From Streptomyces sp. M92 (lineage in GTDB: Bacteria > Actinomycetota > Actinomycetes > Streptomycetales > Streptomycetaceae), in the NCBI RefSeq assembly GCF_028473745.1, contig NZ_CP101137.1:930001-994000 (forward strand): a DNA stretch of 64,000 bases, given 5' to 3'. Below are positions 24,797-33,194 of the stretch, piece after piece (positions within the stretch are counted from its first letter, which is position 1; each line of letters opens with the position of its first letter). Both the position numbers and the translations under genes were made by a program. Under the pieces are notes generated by a model. It saw nothing but the letters and a program-made list of their open reading frames with translations, had not been told where the DNA came from and made no database searches.

Positions 24797-26143
24797 ATGG
24801 CCAATTTCTCGAAGTCGAACGTGCCGCAGTTCTCGGTGGACGTCTACCAGAACGAGTACCTGCCCGAGGGCGGCCGTGAGGTCAACGCCATCGTGACGGT
24901 GACCGCCACCGGCGGCGGCACCATCGGGAGCGCGGTCACCGCGCCCCACCTGTACTCGCCGGGCCAGGGGCCGTCCGCCGCGGTGGCGGTCATGGTCGAC
25001 TGCTCGGGCTCGATGGACTACCCGCCCACCAAGATGCGCAACGCCCGCGACGCGACGGCCGCCGCGATCGACACCCTGCGCGACGGCGTGCACTTCACGG
25101 TGATCGGCGGCACCCACGTGGCCAAGGAGGTCTACCCGGGCGACGGCCGGCTCGCGGTCGCCGACGCCACCACCCGGGAGCAGGCCAAGCGCGCGCTGCG
25201 CGGCCTCAGCGCGGGCGGCGGCACCGCCATCGGCACCTGGCTGCGGCTGGCCGACCGGCTGCTGGCCACCGCGGACGTCGCCATCCGCCACGGCATCCTG
25301 CTCACGGACGGCCGCAACGAACACGAGTCACCGGACGACCTGAAGGCGGCGCTCGACGCCTGCGCCGGGCGTTTCACCTGCGATGCCCGGGGCGTGGGCA
25401 CCGACTGGGAAGTGAAAGAAGTCACAGGGATCGCCTCCGCCCTGCTCGGCACCGCCGACATCGTCGCCGACCCGGCCTCTCTCACGGCCGACTTCACGCG
25501 GATGATGGAGACGGCCATGGGCAAGGAGGTCGCGGACGTCGCCCTGCGGCTGTGGACCCCCGTCGGCACCACTGTGAAGTTCGTCAAACAGGTCGCCCCC
25601 ACGGTCGAGGAGCTGACCGGCCGCCGTGCCGAGGCGGGCCCCCGTGCCGGGGACTACCCCACCGGTTCCTGGGGCGACGAGTCCCGGGACTACCACGTCT
25701 GCGTGGAGGTACCGGCCGCGAACCTCGGCCAGGAGATGCTGGCCGCCCGTGTCTCCCTGGTGATCCCGGAGCCCGGCGGCACGGTCCAGAACCTCGGGGC
25801 CCAGGGCCTGGTGCGCGCCGTGTGGACCGACGACATGGCCGCCTCCACGTCGATCAACCCTCAGGTCGCCCACTACACCGGGCAGGCCGAACTGGCACAA
25901 GCCATCCAACAAGGGCTCGATCTGCGCAAAGCGGGAGACATCGACGGAGCAACGGCCAAACTGGGCCGCGCCGTTCAGCTCGCGAGGGGCTACGGAAACG
26001 CGGATACGGCGAAACTGCTCGCGAAGGTGGTGGACGTGGTCGACGCGGCGACAGGTACTGTGCGACTCAAAGCGAAGGTCGAGGAAGCCGACGAGATGAC
26101 TCTCGAGACCCGGTCGACGAAGACTGTTCGCGTGAAGAAGTGA
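24797..26143 (+). CDS. von Willebrand factor type A domain protein
   Basis: 448 residues, cytoplasmic. A beta-rich N-terminal region (FSVDVYQNEYLPEGGREVNA) leads to a vWA domain at about 60-250 with MIDAS motif MVDCSGSM near residue 66, a Thr in GGGTAIGTW and Asp in LLTDGRNEH. The C-terminus (about 350-448) is helical. ATG 24797 is chosen over 24785, where the purine-rich site abuts the codon. Such proteins often work with kinases, phosphatases and FHA proteins as metal-dependent protein-binding modules, as in type VI or tellurium-like clusters. It is 113 nt after the phosphatase gene and 48 nt before the FHA gene. Confidence 0.85.
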   Translation: MANFSKSNVPQFSVDVYQNEYLPEGGREVNAIVTVTATGGGTIGSAVTAPHLYSPGQGPSAAVAVMVDCSGSMDYPPTKMRNARDATAAAIDTLRDGVHFTVIGGTHVAKEVYPGDGRLAVADATTREQAKRALRGLSAGGGTAIGTWLRLADRLLATADVAIRHGILLTDGRNEHESPDDLKAALDACAGRFTCDARGVGTDWEVKEVTGIASALLGTADIVADPASLTADFTRMMETAMGKEVADVALRLWTPVGTTVKFVKQVAPTVEELTGRRAEAGPRAGDYPTGSWGDESRDYHVCVEVPAANLGQEMLAARVSLVIPEPGGTVQNLGAQGLVRAVWTDDMAASTSINPQVAHYTGQAELAQAIQQGLDLRKAGDIDGATAKLGRAVQLARGYGNADTAKLLAKVVDVVDAATGTVRLKAKVEEADEMTLETRSTKTVRVKK

Positions 26144-26191
26144 CGCAGGACAACAGAGTCCAACAAGCCCGCAAGAGGGGGAAGCACCGAC

Positions 26192-28156
26192 ATGCCGACC
26201 TGCCCGAACGGACACCAGTCGGGTTCCGACGACTGGTGCGAGGTCTGCGGTCACCGCATGGCCGGTGCCGTGCCGCCCCCTCCCCCGCCGCCTCCGGGCG
26301 GCGGCTACGGCTTCCCGCCGCCGGCCGGTCCCGGTGGACCCGGCGGTCCGGCGGGCGGTCCCGGCGGAGCCGGTGCCGAGCCGCAGCTGTGCCCGCAGTG
26401 CCGCACGCCGCGTGAGGGCGGGGCGCCGTTCTGCGAGGAGTGCCGGTGGAACTTCCTCACCAACACCGCCACCTCCTACACACCGGCCGCCCCGCGCCCG
26501 CCGGCGTCCGGTGGCCCGGGGCCGCGCTTCCCGCAGCCGCCGTCGGGCCCGTCGTACGGCGGCGGCGACTCGTACGACTACCAGGGCTCCCGCCCGTCCC
26601 AGATGAACCGCCCCGCGGAGCCGATCCCGCCGGGCCCGCCCTTCGGCGGCGACCCGTCGGGACACGGTGGACCGGGCGGCACTCCCGGGGGGCCGGGTGG
26701 CCCCGGTAACCCCGGTGGTCGTGCTGGTGGGCCCGGCGGCCCTGGTGGCCCCGGTGGACCTGGTGGACCTGGTGGTTTTGGCGGGCCTGGTGCTCCCGGT
26801 GGCTCCAACGGGCCCGGCGGCCCGGGCGGCCCCGGTGGCCCCTTCGGCTCCGGTGGACCGGGCGGGCCCGACGGCCCTGGCGGCCCCAACGGACCCGGCA
26901 CTCCCGGCGGCCCGGGCGGCCCCGGTGGTCCCTTCGGCTCCGGTGGACCGGGCGGGCCCGACGGCCCTGGCGGTCCCAACGGACCCGGCAGCCCGGGCGG
27001 CCCCAACGGACCCGGTGCTCCCGGTGGCTCCAACGGGCCCGGCGGCCCTGGCGGCCCCGGTGGCCCCTTCGGCTCCGGTGGACCGGGCGGGCCCGGCGGC
27101 CCCTTCGGCTCCAGTGGTGCTGACGGTCCGGGCGGCCCCGGTGGTCCGTTCAACTCCGACGGTCCGCGCGGCTCCGACGGTCCGGGCGGACCCGGTGGCC
27201 CGTTCGGCTCCGGTGGACCCGACGGCCCGGGCCGTCCCGGCGGCCCCTTCGGCTCCGGTGGACCGGGCGATCCGTCCGGGCCCGGTGGTCCCGGCGGCCG
27301 CGGTCCCAACGGGCCCGGTGGCCCGGGCGGCCCCGGTGGCCCGTTCGGCTCCGGTGGGCCCGACGGTCCCGGCGGTCCTGGTGGCCCGTCCGGTCCGCCC
27401 GCCCCGCCCGCCTTCGGTGGCGACCCGTCGCGGCCGGTGCCGCCGCCCGGTCCCGGTGGTCCGGGGGGCGCTCCGCAGGCGTACCAGCAGTCCGGTCCGC
27501 CGGCCCCGCCCGCCTTCCCGCAGGGAACCGACCGCCCGCAGCAGGGTGGCCCGTCCTTCGGCGGCGGGGACGACGACTGGGTGCTCTCCCCTCCGTCGTC
27601 CGGTGGCCCGAACGGCCCGGGCCAGGCGCCGGGCGGCGGTGGCTACGGCTACCCGCAGCCGGGCGCGACGCAGGCCCCGCCGCCCCCGCCCGGCGGTGGC
27701 GGCTACGGGTTCCCGCAGCAGCCGCAGCAGCCGCAGCGGCCCCAGCGACCGGTGACGTGGACCGCGACCATCGGCCCGGACCGCGACTACTTCATGGCGA
27801 TGATGCAGCGCTCCGGCCCCGAGGCCGCAGGCCTGAACCTGCCCGCGTACTCGCCCGAGCAGCAGCGCACGCTCACCGGCAACCAGATCACCATCGGCCG
27901 CCGCCGGCACTCCACCGGCGACACCCCGGACATCGACCTGGCCGTGCCGCCGGAGGACCCGGGCGTCTCGCACCAGCACGCGGTGCTCGTCCAGCAGCCG
28001 GACGGGAACTGGGCGGTCGTCGACCAGAACTCGACGAACGGCACGACGGTCAACGGCGGCGAGGAGCCGATCCAGCCCTTCGTGCCGGTGCCGCTCCAGG
28101 ACGGCGACCGGGTGCACGTCGGCGCCTGGACGACGATCACGATCCGCAGGGGATGA
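26192..28156 (+). CDS. FHA-domain protein with zinc ribbons and collagen-like linker
   Basis: 654 residues. Two N-terminal zinc ribbons ([17 protein letters not shown] at 3-19; [18 protein letters not shown] at 69-86) are followed by an extraordinary Gly-Gly-Pro/Gly-Pro linker at about 147-430. A C-terminal FHA domain occupies about 565-653, with the conserved phosphothreonine-pocket residues in [16 protein letters not shown] and [14 protein letters not shown] domains bind phosphothreonine; in mycobacteria the PknG target GarA is an FHA protein. This is not GarA itself by length or N-terminus, but an analogous reader is a reasonable inference. GGGGAAG-type ribosome site precedes the ATG. Confidence 0.87.
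   Translation: MPTCPNGHQSGSDDWCEVCGHRMAGAVPPPPPPPPGGGYGFPPPAGPGGPGGPAGGPGGAGAEPQLCPQCRTPREGGAPFCEECRWNFLTNTATSYTPAAPRPPASGGPGPRFPQPPSGPSYGGGDSYDYQGSRPSQMNRPAEPIPPGPPFGGDPSGHGGPGGTPGGPGGPGNPGGRAGGPGGPGGPGGPGGPGGFGGPGAPGGSNGPGGPGGPGGPFGSGGPGGPDGPGGPNGPGTPGGPGGPGGPFGSGGPGGPDGPGGPNGPGSPGGPNGPGAPGGSNGPGGPGGPGGPFGSGGPGGPGGPFGSSGADGPGGPGGPFNSDGPRGSDGPGGPGGPFGSGGPDGPGRPGGPFGSGGPGDPSGPGGPGGRGPNGPGGPGGPGGPFGSGGPDGPGGPGGPSGPPAPPAFGGDPSRPVPPPGPGGPGGAPQAYQQSGPPAPPAFPQGTDRPQQGGPSFGGGDDDWVLSPPSSGGPNGPGQAPGGGGYGYPQPGATQAPPPPPGGGGYGFPQQPQQPQRPQRPVTWTATIGPDRDYFMAMMQRSGPEAAGLNLPAYSPEQQRTLTGNQITIGRRRHSTGDTPDIDLAVPPEDPGVSHQHAVLVQQPDGNWAVVDQNSTNGTTVNGGEEPIQPFVPVPLQDGDRVHVGAWTTITIRRG
26670..27420 (+). repeat. GC-rich collagen-like coding repeat (GGP-type)
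   Basis: About 750 nt of imperfect 9-bp units, arranged in higher-order blocks such as GGCCCCTTCGGCTCCGGTGG recurring at least seven times and AACGGACCCGGC-like units. It encodes runs of Gly-Gly-Pro interrupted by FGSGGP and NGP. Expected to be length-variable between strains and prone to misassembly. Confidence 0.85.
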
Positions 28157-28182
28157 GAAGGGGCTGAGACGGGGGCCCGTCG

Positions 28183-29160
28183 TCAGGCGAACGGCCAGGC
28201 GTACGGGCCCTCCGGGTCGTCCAGCCACGCCCAGGCCCGTTCGCCGCTGACGGTGATGCCGTAGCGCTCGCGGCGCGGGGCGTCCTCCCGGGCCCACAGG
28301 GCGTACGCCTCCTGCGGGTCGAGGCTGCCCCGGCTCAGCGCCAGCAGGAAGCGGAAGAGGTCGTCCTCCCGGGCCCGGCGCGGCACCCCGCCCAGGCCCG
28401 GCGGCTGCGGCTCGCCCCGGTCCGTGCCGCCGCGCAGCGGCACGAAGTACGCGGGCGTGCGCAGGAAACGCCCCTCGGCGTGCCCGGCACCGTGGACGGT
28501 GAGGACGACCAGGCCGGTGGCGAGCGGCGCCAGGATGCGGCCGCCGGGCCGGCACTGGGCGAGCCAGGCGCGCGGGACCGAGGGCAGCGCGCAGGTGGCG
28601 AGGATCCGGTCGTAGGGGGCGCGTTCGGGCACGCCGCGCGCGCCGTCGCCGGTGACGACGGCCGGGTGGTACCCGGCGGCGGCCAGGTGCCGGCGGGCCG
28701 CCTCCGTGATCTCGGGATCGAGGTCGACGGTGGTGACCAGGTCGTCGTCGCCGAGCCGGTGGGCGAGCAGCGCGGCGTTGTAGCCGGTGCCCGCGCCGAC
28801 CTCCAGGACCCGGTCGCCGTCCGTCACGCCCAGTTCGACCAGCATCTCGGCCATCAGCGACGGCTGGCTGCTGGAGGAGAGCAGTTCGCCGTCGCGCAGC
28901 CGGGTGGCCAGCGGAGCGTCGGTGTACGCACCGCGCAGCCAGCGCTCGCGGGCGCCGGGGTCGGGATGCTCGCCCCAGCGGCGTTCGTAGCCGCCCCGGA
29001 CGCCGACGTAGTAGTACGGCACGAAAAGGTGGCGCGGCACCGCCGCGAAGGCCTCCCGCCAGAGAGGGTCGGCCCTCCAGGCACCGCTCAGCTCGATCTC
29101 CCGCACCAGCTCCGCCCGCGCGGAGGCGGCGAGGCCGTCCAGGTCCGGGTGCCCGCCCAT
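28183..29160 (-). CDS. protein-L-isoaspartate O-methyltransferase-like protein
   Basis: 325 residues. The PCMT core is at about 75-225: SQPSLMAEMLVELGV, then SAM motif I VLEVGAGTGYNAALLAHRLG and motif YDRILATCALPSVP. The long C-terminus (about 225-325) is characteristic of a Streptomyces subgroup, some of which act on ribosomally made peptides instead of repairing isoaspartate; no precursor peptide is seen here. ATG start. It converges with the FHA gene 26 nt away and is divergent from the globin gene. Confidence 0.85.
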   Translation of the reverse strand: MGGHPDLDGLAASARAELVREIELSGAWRADPLWREAFAAVPRHLFVPYYYVGVRGGYERRWGEHPDPGARERWLRGAYTDAPLATRLRDGELLSSSSQPSLMAEMLVELGVTDGDRVLEVGAGTGYNAALLAHRLGDDDLVTTVDLDPEITEAARRHLAAAGYHPAVVTGDGARGVPERAPYDRILATCALPSVPRAWLAQCRPGGRILAPLATGLVVLTVHGAGHAEGRFLRTPAYFVPLRGGTDRGEPQPPGLGGVPRRAREDDLFRFLLALSRGSLDPQEAYALWAREDAPRRERYGITVSGERAWAWLDDPEGPYAWPFA

Positions 29161-29223
29161 ACCCCCACAGTAGGGCCCCGGCGGGTCCTAATCCTCAAGT
29201 CCTATGTCCACCCGTCTGAGACC

Positions 29224-29637
29224 ATGGACGACGTGAATGAGATTCGGCGCGGCACGCTTCAGGAGCAGACCTTCTACGAGCAGGTCGGCGGGGAGGAGAC
29301 CTTCCGCCGGCTCGTCCACCGTTTCTACCAGGGGGTCGCCGAGGATCCGATCCTTCGGCCGATGTACCCCGAGGAGGACCTGGGCCCGGCCGAGGAGCGT
29401 TTCGCGCTCTTCCTGATGCAGTACTGGGGCGGTCCGACGACGTACAGCGACAACCGCGGGCACCCGCGGCTGCGGATGCGCCACGCCCCGTTCGCCGTCG
29501 ACCGGGCGGCGCACGACGCCTGGCTGAAGCACATGCGGGTCGCCCTCGACGAGCTGGGGCTCTCCGAGGAGCACGAGCAGACGCTGTGGAAGTACCTGAC
29601 GTACGCGGCCGCCTCGATGGTCAACACGCAGGGCTGA
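29224..29637 (+). CDS. group II truncated haemoglobin (trHbO type)
   Basis: 137 residues, a 2-on-2 globin that binds haem and O2 or detoxifies NO. The B-helix FYEQVGGEETFRRLVHRFY and the E/F region FLMQYWGGPTTYSDNRGHPR are typical of group II. The proximal histidine is in MRHAPFAV and the conserved Trp of helix G is in DAWLKHMRVAL. ATG 29224 is used; GTG 29233 is possible. Only 63 nt separate it from the divergent methyltransferase gene. Confidence 0.9.
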   Translation: MDDVNEIRRGTLQEQTFYEQVGGEETFRRLVHRFYQGVAEDPILRPMYPEEDLGPAEERFALFLMQYWGGPTTYSDNRGHPRLRMRHAPFAVDRAAHDAWLKHMRVALDELGLSEEHEQTLWKYLTYAAASMVNTQG

Positions 29638-29801
29638 GCACGGTCCCTCCCCTGCGCGGGGGCTGACGAACGGATTCCGGTCGTCCGACGCCGGTATCCG
29701 GTCACGATCCGGTCAAGTCCGCCTTTCAGACGGTTACCCGAGACCCTTGCCCTCTGCCATCCTCGCCCGGAGGTCTGGACAACAGGTGGCGGGGGAGCCG
29801 G

Positions 29802-32800
29802 GTGGCGGGGTTCGGGGGACTGGCGGGGTTCGTGCTGCTGCGCGCGCGGGCGCACCGCCTGCTGCTGGCGGCGGCTCTGCTCACCGTCCTGCTGACGACG
29901 ACGGTGCTGGCCACCCTCACCGCGTTCTCCGGCGCCATCGGGAACGCGGCCCTGCGGCACGCCCTGGCCGACCCTCGCAACGCCGCCGACGCCGCGCTGG
30001 TCGTGAAGGCGGACGTACCGGCCGCCCAGCGCTCCGACGCGGACTCCACGGTGCGCAAGGGGGCCGCGAGGACCTTCGACGGTCTGCCGCACACGGTACG
30101 GACCCTGGTCCGCTCCGGCCCGTACGCGCTGCCGTCCTCCTCCGCGCGGGCCGAGTCGTCCGGCAACCCCGATCTGACGTACTTCGCGGCGCTCGACCCC
30201 ACGCAGGTCCGCATCGACGAGGGCCGCATGCCCGGCGAGGCGGCGGGCGGGTCCGTCGAGACGGCGCTGCCGGTGACCGCCGCCGAGCGGCTGGGCGTAC
30301 GGCCCGGCGCCCGGCTCACGCTCACCGACCGCCTCGACGGCCCCGACGTCCGGGTGGTGGTCACCGGCCTGTACCGCCCGGTCGACGACGGGGCACCGTA
30401 CTGGCGGCTGGACGACCTGGACGGGCGCGGCGTCGAGCAGGGCGGTTTCACGACGTACGGGCCGCTGCTCGCCCCGAACGGTGTGCTGAGTGGCGGCAGG
30501 GTCAGCGCGGGCTCGTCGGGGTGGCTGGCGACGGCGGACTACTCCTCGCTGACGGTGGGCCGGACGGACGCCCTGCGCGAGGCGGCGCACGAGGGCACGG
30601 CATGGCTGCGCGACAGGCCGGTGCTCAGCGGCACGACCGAGGCGGGGACCGGGCTGGCCGGAATCCTGGACCGCCTCGACCGTTCGCTGGTGGTGGCCAG
30701 GTCCACCGTCCTGGTCATCGCGCTCCAGCTCGCCCTGCTAGCGGGCGGCGCGCTGCTGCTGGTGGCCCGGCTGCTGAGCGTCGAACGCGCGGGTGAGCTG
30801 CGGCTGCTGCGGGCGCGCGGCGCCTCCCGGACCCGGCTGGTGGGCGTCTGTGCCCTGGAGGCGCTGCTGCTGGCCGGGCCCGCGCTGGTCTGTGCGCCGC
30901 TCCTCGCCGGGCCGCTGATCCGGCTGCTGGCCGGGCAGGGGCCGCTGGCCCGGATCGGGCTGCGGTGGGAGCCCGCGGCCGGCGGCAGCGGCGTGGTGTG
31001 GCTGGTGGCCGGCCTCGCGGCGCTCGGCTGCACCCTCGCCGTGACGCTGCCGGCACTGACCTCGGCGACCGCTGCGGGCGGCCGGCCGAGGACGCTGCCC
31101 GCCCCGCTGCGCGCGGGCGCGGACGTGGCACTGCTGGTGCTGGCCGGCGTCGCCTACTGGCAACTGGACCGGCAGACGTCCGGCACGGACACGAGCACGA
31201 GCACGGGCACGGCTTCCGCGGCCGGGACCGGTGCCGACACCGCCACCGCCGCAGCTACCGGCGCGGACCCCGGCACGCTCGGCGTCGATCCGCTGCTCGT
31301 CGTGACGCCGGCGCTGGCCCTGCTGGCCGGGACGGTCCTCGCGTTGCGGCTGCTGCCGCTGGTGGCACGGCTGGCCGAGCGGCGGGCGGCGAACGGACGC
31401 GGGCTGGCGGGGGCGCTGGCGGGCTGGCAGCTGGGCCGCCGCCCGATGCGCGGGGCCGGCCCGGTGCTGCTGCTGGTGCTCGCCGTGGCGCTCGGCACGA
31501 TGGCGATCGGGCAGAGCGCCTCCTGGTCCCGCTCCCAGGACGACCAGGCCGACTTCCGTACCGGCGCGCCGGTGCGGGTGACCGCTCCCGCCGAGTCGGT
31601 CCCCGGCCGCACCGACCGGTACGCGGCCGTAGCCGGCGTGGCCGGGGTGGCCCCGGCGGCCCGCACCACGCTGTCGCTGTCCGGCGACCGGACGGCCACC
31701 GTGCTGGCGCTGGACACCTCCCGCGCGGCGGACACGATGCTGCTGCGCCCCGACCTGGCCGACGAGCCGCTGCCGGAACTGCTGTCGGGCCTGGCGCCCG
31801 GGCAGCCGCCCGCCGGCGCGCCGGTCCCCGCCGGGACGGCGACGCTGTCGCTGGCCGCGACCCTGTCCGGCTGGGACGTCGGCGCACCGCCCAGTGGCCC
31901 CGGCGACACCGCGCCGGGCTCCGGCCGGTCCCCCGCCGGCATGGCGGCCGACGTGACGGTGACCGTCGAGGACCGCTGGGGAACCCCGTACCGGCTGCGG
32001 GCCGGCCGGCTGGCCGCCGACGGCCGGGAACACACCCTCACCATGGACGTGTCGGCCGGCCCGCTGACCCTGACCGGTGTGCAGCTGGTCATGACCCGGC
32101 CGACGGGTGAGGGGGAGCGGCACCGGCTGACCGTGCGCGAGGTGACCGCCACGTCCGCCGACGGCACCGCACGGCAGGTCCGGCTGCCCGGCGACTGGAC
32201 GGGGCGGTCGGAGGTCACCGGGCCGTCGCTCGGACCGGCCGACGGCGCCGACTCGGCCCCGCCGCGGGTGCTGCGGGCGGAGCCGTTCACGGTCGAGTAC
32301 GCCACGGGCCACTCCGAGAACGACCCGACCCGCCCCCCGTCGGTCCTCACCCTCCGGCTGCGGGTGTCCGGGCCGCCGCCGCCCGACGTCACCGGCGTCG
32401 CCACCGACCGTTTCCTGGAGTCGACGGGCGCCGGCGTCGGGCAGCGCGTCCACGTGAACCTCGGCGGCGAACGCGTACAGGTGCGGATCCTGCGCTCGGT
32501 GCGGGAACTGCCGACCACCGCCCCCCAGGAGGTGGACCCGGCGCGGTTCGGCGGGGCCCTGCTGGTCGACCTGCGCACGGTCAACCGGGAGCTTCAGAGC
32601 GGGCACGGCACCGCGCTCCCGCCCACCGAGTGGTGGCTGCGGAGCACGCCGGAGGAGACGGACGGCGCCGTCGCCGCGCTGCGGGCCCTCCCGGACACGG
32701 CGCCGTCCCAGGTCATGGTGCGCGACGAGGTCGCCGAGCGGCTGCGCGACGACCCGTTCGGCGCGGGTCCCGGGGCCGCGTTCGCGGCTGCCGCCGCCGT

Positions 32801-33194
32801 CGCGGCGACGCTGGCCGCGGTCGGCTTCGCGGTGAGCGCCGCGGGGTCGCTGCGCGAGCGGGGCGCGGAGTTCGCGGTGCTGCGGGCCCTGGGGGCCTCG
32901 CGCGGGCGGCTGGCCCGCACGGTCGCCGTCGAGCAGGGCGTGCTGGTCGGCCTGGCGCTGCTGACGGGCGCCGCCCTCGGGGCGGTCCTGACCCGGGCGG
33001 TGATCCCGCTGACCGTGCTGACCCAGCAGGCCGCCCGGCCCGTCCCCGGCGTGCACGTCACGCTGCCGTACGACCGGGTCGCCGTGCTGCTGGCCGCGAC
33101 GGTCCTGGTCCCGCTGCTGGTGACGGCGGCACTGGCGCTGCGCCGGACGGATCCGACGGTGACGCTCAAGGAGCGCGGAGGTGACGGAAGGTGA
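29802..33194 (+). CDS. large FtsX-family ABC transporter permease
   Basis: 1130 residues. An N-terminal membrane helix (LLLAAALLTVLLTTTVLATL, about 20-40) is followed by an extracytoplasmic domain. A first FtsX block lies at about 295-430 with the motif ERAGELRLLRARGASRTRL. After a membrane block at about 490-570 comes a large extracytoplasmic domain (about 580-980), then a second FtsX block at about 985-1120 with EFAVLRALGASRGRLAR. GTG start with a weak purine-rich site. It overlaps the next permease by 4 nt (GTGA), and an ATPase follows, so these form one MacB/LolCDE-like complex. Substrate unknown. Confidence 0.85.
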   Translation: MAGFGGLAGFVLLRARAHRLLLAAALLTVLLTTTVLATLTAFSGAIGNAALRHALADPRNAADAALVVKADVPAAQRSDADSTVRKGAARTFDGLPHTVRTLVRSGPYALPSSSARAESSGNPDLTYFAALDPTQVRIDEGRMPGEAAGGSVETALPVTAAERLGVRPGARLTLTDRLDGPDVRVVVTGLYRPVDDGAPYWRLDDLDGRGVEQGGFTTYGPLLAPNGVLSGGRVSAGSSGWLATADYSSLTVGRTDALREAAHEGTAWLRDRPVLSGTTEAGTGLAGILDRLDRSLVVARSTVLVIALQLALLAGGALLLVARLLSVERAGELRLLRARGASRTRLVGVCALEALLLAGPALVCAPLLAGPLIRLLAGQGPLARIGLRWEPAAGGSGVVWLVAGLAALGCTLAVTLPALTSATAAGGRPRTLPAPLRAGADVALLVLAGVAYWQLDRQTSGTDTSTSTGTASAAGTGADTATAAATGADPGTLGVDPLLVVTPALALLAGTVLALRLLPLVARLAERRAANGRGLAGALAGWQLGRRPMRGAGPVLLLVLAVALGTMAIGQSASWSRSQDDQADFRTGAPVRVTAPAESVPGRTDRYAAVAGVAGVAPAARTTLSLSGDRTATVLALDTSRAADTMLLRPDLADEPLPELLSGLAPGQPPAGAPVPAGTATLSLAATLSGWDVGAPPSGPGDTAPGSGRSPAGMAADVTVTVEDRWGTPYRLRAGRLAADGREHTLTMDVSAGPLTLTGVQLVMTRPTGEGERHRLTVREVTATSADGTARQVRLPGDWTGRSEVTGPSLGPADGADSAPPRVLRAEPFTVEYATGHSENDPTRPPSVLTLRLRVSGPPPPDVTGVATDRFLESTGAGVGQRVHVNLGGERVQVRILRSVRELPTTAPQEVDPARFGGALLVDLRTVNRELQSGHGTALPPTEWWLRSTPEETDGAVAALRALPDTAPSQVMVRDEVAERLRDDPFGAGPGAAFAAAAAVAATLAAVGFAVSAAGSLRERGAEFAVLRALGASRGRLARTVAVEQGVLVGLALLTGAALGAVLTRAVIPLTVLTQQAARPVPGVHVTLPYDRVAVLLAATVLVPLLVTAALALRRTDPTVTLKERGGDGR

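Noticed and set aside
26670..27420. Regular GC-rich repeats considered as a CRISPR array
   Set aside because: Repeats are in frame, lack unique spacers and sit inside an FHA protein gene; no cas genes nearby.
25328..28555. 1075-codon minus-strand open frame opposite the vWA and FHA genes
   Set aside because: It mirrors the collagen-like repeat and known coding sequence; no coherent domain, typical antisense frame of GC-rich DNA.
29641..29670. Possible terminator after the globin gene
   Set aside because: The stem is only 4-5 bp (CCCC/GGGG) and not convincing.
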